A DNA stretch of 64,000 nt from Sodiomyces alkalinus F11 (taxonomy: Eukaryota > Ascomycota > Sordariomycetes > Glomerellales > Plectosphaerellaceae), in contig NW_021167079.1 in NCBI RefSeq assembly GCF_003711515.1, positions 5,760,385 to 5,824,384 of the forward strand, read 5' to 3'. How positions within the stretch are numbered: position 1 is the first letter of the stretch; every line of letters begins with the position of its first letter. A model generated the notes under the pieces. That model worked only from the letters and a program-made list of their open reading frames with translations, did no database searches and was not told the DNA's origin. The translations under genes were made by a program, and so were the position numbers. This document shows, one piece after another, positions 58,960-64,000 of the stretch.

Positions 58960-61075
58960 ATGGAACCCCGAAGTACGGACATGGACATGGACATAGTGGA
59001 CCGCGAACTCGCGGCTGCAGCTCGCGAGGCGTCCCCAACCCGCTATGTTAGTCGAGACAGCAGGGAGATCGAGCGTGTCCTGTCCGCCGCTACGAGCTCG
59101 AGCACCACATCTTCCTCCTCTTCCTCCGCCCAGCCCTACCAGCGCATGGGCATAAGCCGTATATCGACCCAGCCCGACCTCGAACGCCATCCCACCGCCC
59201 TGAGCCGCATCGCCACCCAGCGCAGCCAGCACAGTAACACCGTCGGCCGCAGTCTTAAGAGCCGCGAGTCCAGAAAGCCCCTGCCCGCCATGGGCGCCGG
59301 CAAGCCCTACCCGCCCCCTCTACCAGAGCAAGAGGAATACGTTGTCGAGTTCGATGGACCCGATGACCCCATGCATGCCCAGAACTGGCCTCTGAGAAAG
59401 AAGTAAGTCAGATACTTTTGGATTTCCCCAATAGAATACCCCAAGACAGAAACCAATGTAACAGATACTGACTGACGTCTTCCCCCACTCGCGCAGGATG
59501 ATGACGGCCGTGATTCTGGGTTTCACCACACTTACCTCCGCCTTCGCCTCGAGCATCTTCTCCGCCGCCACCGGCCCCGTCAGCCAGGAGTATTCAGTCT
59601 CGTCCGAGGTCGGCCTGCTTGGCGTCTCGCTCTACGTCCTGGGTTTCGCCTTTGGCCCAACACTCTGGGCCCCCCTTTCCGAACTCAAAGGTCGCCGCCC
59701 CCCGTTAGTCATTGCCATGTTCGGCTTCTCCGTCTTTTCCATCGGCGCTGCCACCGGCAAGGATATCCAAACCATCCTCCTCTGTCGCTTTTTCGCCGGC
59801 TTCTTCGGCGCCTGTCCCCTCGCCGTCGTCGCCGCCGTCTTCTCCGACCTGTTCGACAACCGTACCCGCGGCGTGGCCATCACCATCTTCTCCATGGCCG
59901 TCTTCTCCGGTCCGCTCTTGTCCCCCTTCATCGGTGGCTTTATGGTCGAGTCGCATCTCGGCTGGCGTTGGACCCAATACCTCGTCACCATCATGGGCTT
60001 CGTCGCCTTCCTCCTGGACCTGTTCTTCCTCGAGGAGACGTATCCGCCTGTCATCCTCGTAGCCAAGGCCGCCGAGCTGCGCCGCCGCACCCGTAACTGG
60101 GGGATCCACGCCAAGCAGGAGGAAATTGAGGTCGACTTCCGGGAGCTCGTCAGTAAGAACTTTTCCCGTCCCATGCGCCTGCTCCTCTTCGAGCCCATCG
60201 TCACCCTGCTCTCCATCTACATGGCCTTTATCTACGGCATCCTCTACCTCTTCCTGACCGCCTACCCCATCGTCTTCCGCGGCGTCCACGGCTTCAACGC
60301 CGGCGAGTCCGGCCTCACCTTTTTCGGCATGGTCGTTGGCCAGCTCCTCGCCGGCACCACCGTCCTGCTGCAGCAGCCGTGGTACCTCCGTAAACTGAAG
60401 GCGAACCACGGCGTTCCCGTCCCCGAGTGGCGCCTGCATTCCGTCGTGGTCGGCGCCGCCTTCTTCGCCGCCGGGATTTTCTGGTTCGGCTGGTCCGGCT
60501 ATACGGCCGAGGTGCACTGGATCGTCCCCACCCTCAGCGGTCTTTTCACCGGCTTCGGTCTCATGTCCATCTTCCTCCAGTCCCTCAATTACCTCGTCGA
60601 CTCGTACCTCATGTTCGCCGCCTCCGCCATCGCCGGCAACACCTTCCTCCGTTCACTCGCCGGTGCCGGTTTCCCGCTTTTCGCCCAGCAAATGTTCAAC
60701 GGGATGGGCATTCAGTGGGCTTCCACCGTCCTGGGCGGCCTGGCGGCCTTGATGGTCCCCATCCCTCTCATCTTCCTGCTCTACGGCCACAAGATCCGCG
60801 CCAAGAGTGCCTACGCCCCGACTTTTGCCGCGCCAGCCATGGGGGAAGATGACAGCTTGGAGGCCGGTTTTGACGTCTCCGTACCCGAACCGGGACCTGT
60901 TTCGCCGGAGCGCACCACGAGCGGAACTATCGGCGCCAATGGTGGCGCGGCGTACCTGGAACGGCAGGGTCCTGAGTACGAGAAGGAAGCGGATCGGGCG
61001 AGCAGTGAACACTCGGCTGCAAGATCGAGCGTACCGAGGACGACCGGTGGCAGCAGGGGGGATGATGTCGTTTAA
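58960..61075 (+). CDS. DHA1-family MFS exporter (polyamine/drug, TPO1/FLU1-like)
   Basis: Drug:proton antiporter of the 12-span DHA1 group. Exons 58,960-59,402 and 59,497-61,075, intron 94 bp (GTAAGT, CTGAC, GCGCAG) in phase 2; 673 residues. Residues 1-147 are a cytosolic Ser/Arg-rich tail ending in the group signature DGPDDPMHAQNWPLRKK before TM1. Membrane motifs: AASSIFSAA-like FASSIFSAATGPVSQEY, VLGFAFGPTLWAPLSELKGRRPP (motif A), CRFFAGFFGACPLAVVAA, FSGPLLSPFIGGFM (antiporter motif C) and LGWRWTQYL. The loop between halves holds KNFSRPMRLLLFEPIV. The second half ends with AGAGFPLFAQQMFNGMGIQWA and a hydrophilic C-tail. Family members export polyamines, azoles and related drugs; the actual substrate is not predictable. 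It converges on the SDR gene, 549 bp away. Confidence 0.9.
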
Positions 61076-61624
61076 TGAGGGGGGGGAAGACGAAATGAAG
61101 AAGAAACGGACGCACGCATTTTGGTGGTTTCGGTTCTTATTCCTTCTCTACTTGTTTGGACGATCGATTGTGTTCCGGCGTTACGGTTAGAGCCTATGGA
61201 CACCGGCGGGGAGGAATTCTGAGAGTCAAAGTTGAGTTTTGATGTTTGAGCGGTATATGAGCGTTTTGCATATAAGCGTTTGCAACATTAATCACGCCTC
61301 GCCATGCATGGATACGAGGCGTCGTTAACTAAAAATGCATACCCTACTTAATAGACCAGCGAGCAATTGGGAAATAGGATTGAGTCCTGATATCGTGCTC
61401 GCACTGGATGTGCCTGTGCCTGCGTGTATGTAAGATAAGGTAGTGATCACTTGATAATACGAAGGGACAGATATTCAGATATTCATTGGGGTATTCGATT
61501 GGGTTGTTTTCTAATGTGTCTTCTATGTTCCCCCCAGTCCTCGTGGGCGCCCGCGCCGATCTCCCCCTACTTCCGAACCTCCTCTGCCATCGGGTGCCGT
61601 CACCAGGCGGTAACGCACTTCCCA
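61076..61624. other. Convergent spacer between MFS exporter and SDR
   Basis: Shared 3' flank of two converging genes. Nothing else recognised. Confidence 0.5.
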
Positions 61625-62265
61625 TCAGTCCGCCCTCTTCTCCTCCTTCTCCCCAGCGAGCGACCGACCGCGGAACGAGCGCATAGCATAATCCACGCCC
61701 GACAGGCGACGGGCGACGACCTGCAGGGCGGCGGGCAGGACGTTATACCAGGGGGCGCAGCGGGCGTATAAGGGGGTGGCGACGCGGGCGCCGCGGCCGG
61801 CGTCGATGGCGGCGACGACGGCGCGGCACACGTCGACGGGCTCGACGACGGGGGCGAGGAAGGCGTTGGGGGAGCGCACGCCGTGGAAGAGCGGGGTGGA
61901 GAGCTGGCCCGGCTCGACGAGGACGGCGCGCACGTGCGGGTGGGAGGCGCGGAGCTCGGCCTCGAGGGAGCGGTGGAGGGCGGTCAGGCCGGCCTTGGCG
62001 GCGCAGTAGTCGGTGAGGTGGGCGGCGCCGAGGTGGGCGAGGACGGAGGAGACGGTGACGATGGTGCCGCCTTCCTCGGCGCGGGTGATGGAGGGGAGGA
62101 AGGCCTTGAGGGTGTAGAAGGCGCCGAGGAGGTTGGTGGAGATGGAGCGCTCGATGGAGGGGAGGTCGAGGTCGAGGAGGGGCTTGCCGTTTACGATGGC
62201 GGCGTTGTTGATGAGGATTGTCGGCGGGCCGAGCTGTGAAGCAACGGTTAGCTGGCTAGTTTGGG

Positions 62266-62334
<69 letters not shown>

Positions 62335-62808
62335 CACATCACGTTCAATTTGGGCGGCGACGCGGGCTACTTGGTCCTTATCGCTGACGTCGCACTTGTA
62401 AAAGGTCACGCCGCGGGCCTCGCCGTTCTCCATGTCGCGGACGTCGAGCACAGCTACGGAGGCGCCGCGCATGCCGTAGACCTCGGCGATGAGGAGGCCC
62501 AGGCCGCTAGAGCCGCCGGTGATGACGATGACTTCCTCGGAGAGGTCGACGTGGCGCGGAGGGCCGTAGGCGATGCGCTGGTTGATGATGCCGGCGACCC
62601 AGGTCAGGGTCAGGAAGGCGGCCCAGGCGATGGAGAGCAGCATGGGTGGGGCGTCCCAGTGCATGGTCTGGGCGCGGAAACTGAGGGGAATGATCCAGGC
62701 GACGAAGGGGTGGAAGAAGGATACGTTGAGGACCTTGAGGATGAGGTCGAGGGACATTGGTGCGAACCACGAGTCGCGGTCGCCTGGCGGTGGGCTGGAG
62801 TAGTCCAT
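61625..62808 (-). CDS. Membrane-anchored short-chain dehydrogenase/reductase (SDR16C/RDH10-like)
   Basis: NAD(P)-dependent oxidoreductase, probably on ER or lipid droplets. Exons on the minus strand 62,808-62,338 and 62,233-61,625; 104-bp intron (GTGCGT..GCTAAC..CACAG) in phase 0; 359 residues. There are N-terminal hydrophobic segments (about 25-75), then the Rossmann fold with VIVITGGSSGLG (TGxxxGxG), VLDVRD, CDVSDKDQV, and, after the intron, ILINNAA. The catalytic Ser is in VTVSSVLAH and Tyr/Lys in DYCAAKAGL, followed by VRAVLVEPGQLSTPLF. Members of this subgroup act on retinoids, sterols or long-chain alcohols; the substrate here is unknown. An in-frame ATG at 62,880 would add a Ser-Pro/Ser-Leu run from the GA tract, so I prefer the ATG at 62,808 (CACAATGG). 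The intron is mostly a (GA)n microsatellite. Confidence 0.88.
62271..62330. repeat. (GA)30 microsatellite inside an SDR intron
   Basis: Uninterrupted GA on + (CT in the transcript), filling most of the 104-bp intron between the 5' splice site and the branch point. Confidence 0.95.
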
Positions 62809-64000
62809 TGTGGGGGGGAAGCAGAGAGAGAGCGAGAGAGAGGGAGAGGGAGAGGGAGAGGGAGAGGGAGAGGACGACAAGACGACAAGAGGTTGGCGCT
62901 TCCACCGAGGTGTCTCTTCTGCGAGGTTGGAGAATGGGTGGTAGAGTTGTGATGCTTCGAGCTCTGCTCGGTACCAATTAAATACTTCGGAAAAGAATGA
63001 AAGTGAATATGAACACTAAGGGGATTAAAAAATTGCAAATGAAGCAAGGAAACAAAAATAAGAGACAGAGAGAGAGAGAGAAACAGTAAACCAGCTCTCG
63101 CCTGAAGACGAAGATGAACACGAGACGAGACGAGGAGAGAAGAGAAATATCAGTACACTGTAAGGTACCTTAAGGTAGAGAGCGAGATGGAGGGGGGGAC
63201 AAAGTATCCGTAGCTCAAACATTGGTCCGTACCAGTACATCTTTCGTGAAACAATGAAACGCAACTGGTTGACCCCCAGCGACCCCACTGCCTGAGCACA
63301 TGTTTGAACCCCTGCAGGTGCTCCTATGGTGGTTTTCTTCAGCGGTACCCCTGGCGTGGTCCCACCGCTTTTGGTTTCACAACGCTTCTGTGCCTGGTCC
63401 AGAACCCCCCAGAACCCCCATAGAACATAGACCCTACAACGTATGTACCTTAGAGACCTCCCTCCTTCAGTCCTAAACCTCTATCCAAACCACCGTGTCC
63501 TACGTCCGAGATGCGTACAATTGATTTCGGTACAGTCTATCGGTCTATCCACGCACCTGGTTACTCTTATTCTCTCACGAACCCGTCATAAGAGTGCCCA
63601 GAGCTCACTCAGCAAGACACGTGGTAATATGGTGCGAAGAAGGTCATTTTATACCATGGGTGCATGAGGATCATCAGCCATATACAGGTTATATGTGCGC
63701 AGACCATTGTTCCTCTTCCTATTGTCCCAAGGTGCCAACGCCGAGGAAATGCAGCGGATAAGTCTCAGGCCGAGAGAAAAGAAGAAGAGGGAGAGAATAA
63801 CAAGTGAATATGAACCCTGACCCGAACCCAAGATTGAACCTGAACGCCTTGACTGCCCTTCATGTCTCTCATTTTTTTTTTCGTCTTCTCTTCACTTTTG
63901 ACTCCCCAATATCATCTTCTCGCGCTCACTCCGCCTCTTCTCAAACTTCTTCCTCGAGTGTTTCCTCTCGTTCTCCTCCCTCCTCTTAATCGCCTTGAGC
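62809..64000. other. Intergenic region at the right edge
   Basis: Promoter of the SDR gene with GA/GGGAGA tracts (62,823-62,873), TACCTTAAGGTA at 63,166-63,177, and otherwise ordinary DNA. From about 63,860 a C/T-rich stretch resembles a leader for a + strand gene beyond the window. No coding sequence supported. Confidence 0.45.

Noticed and set aside
55126..62808. Two MFS transporters plus an SDR as a secondary-metabolite cluster
   Set aside because: No backbone synthase, P450 or pathway regulator nearby; the sugar carrier is a nutrient-type transporter. Coincidental neighbours.
62809..62880. Upstream in-frame ATG at 62,880 for the SDR
   Set aside because: The extension is a Ser-Pro/Ser-Leu run translated from a GA microsatellite; the ATG at 62,808 has a better context and starts the protein-like sequence.

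Overview
The window is nuclear DNA of a filamentous ascomycete (Pezizomycotina), most likely a Sordariomycete. The evidence is short phase-preserving introns of about 50-230 bp with GT..CTAAC/CTGAC..AG signals, long pyrimidine-rich leaders, fungal protein families throughout, and an 8.7 kb block carrying the signature of repeat-induced point mutation (RIP). The genus cannot be read from the sequence. Two assembly gaps (runs of N) lie at 23,973-23,982 and 51,427-51,481.

Layout. 1-8,745 is a graveyard of transposons: TA-rich, CA/TG-poor and full of stops. A Ty3/gypsy chromovirus pol (RNase H, integrase, chromodomain) is still readable on + (about 1-1,850). A Helitron Rep/helicase is readable on - (about 8,300 to 4,965). 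Between them are about 3 kb of mutated DNA that I cannot assign. The RIP signature stops abruptly near 8,745 and ordinary genic DNA follows.

The gene-bearing part holds 14 protein genes. For most I could rebuild the exons from splice sites and reading phase. In order: acetyl-CoA synthetase (+, 10,479-13,703); membrane-anchored ADAM metalloprotease (+, 17,030-19,678); a conserved acidic/histidine-rich hypothetical (-, 20,721-21,788); a LisH-WD40 TBL1/Sif2-type corepressor (-, 24,003-26,629); a TMEM115-like Golgi membrane protein (+, 30,179-31,358); the Cyc8/Ssn6 TPR corepressor (+, 36,496-39,606); ribosomal protein uL3 (+, 40,187-41,583); a small conserved hypothetical (+, 42,448-43,046); anthranilate synthase component I (+, 43,570-45,335); a small single-span membrane protein (-, 45,963-46,352); a secreted or anchored protein with a His-Pro repeat (-, 47,568-48,571); a predicted pseudokinase (+, 52,299-54,299); a myo-inositol-type sugar transporter (+, 55,126-56,985); a DHA1-family multidrug/polyamine transporter (+, 58,960-61,075); and, convergent with it, a membrane-anchored short-chain dehydrogenase (-, 61,625-62,808). 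The small membrane protein at 45,963 is the least certain of these and is not counted in the 14.

The genes are a mix of housekeeping (acs, uL3, trpE) and regulatory functions (Ssn6, TBL1/Sif2-like), not a metabolic cluster. Intergenic spaces are large (up to 5.1 kb). They carry microsatellites and a striking family of short dyad motifs (GTACGTTGTAC, ACGAAGTAC, TACCT(T)AAGGTA). The most interesting signals are the RIP-killed Helitron with its possible nested insertion, the enriched 11-mer family, the TTAGGG/CACGTG pair upstream of uL3, and the degenerate kinase.
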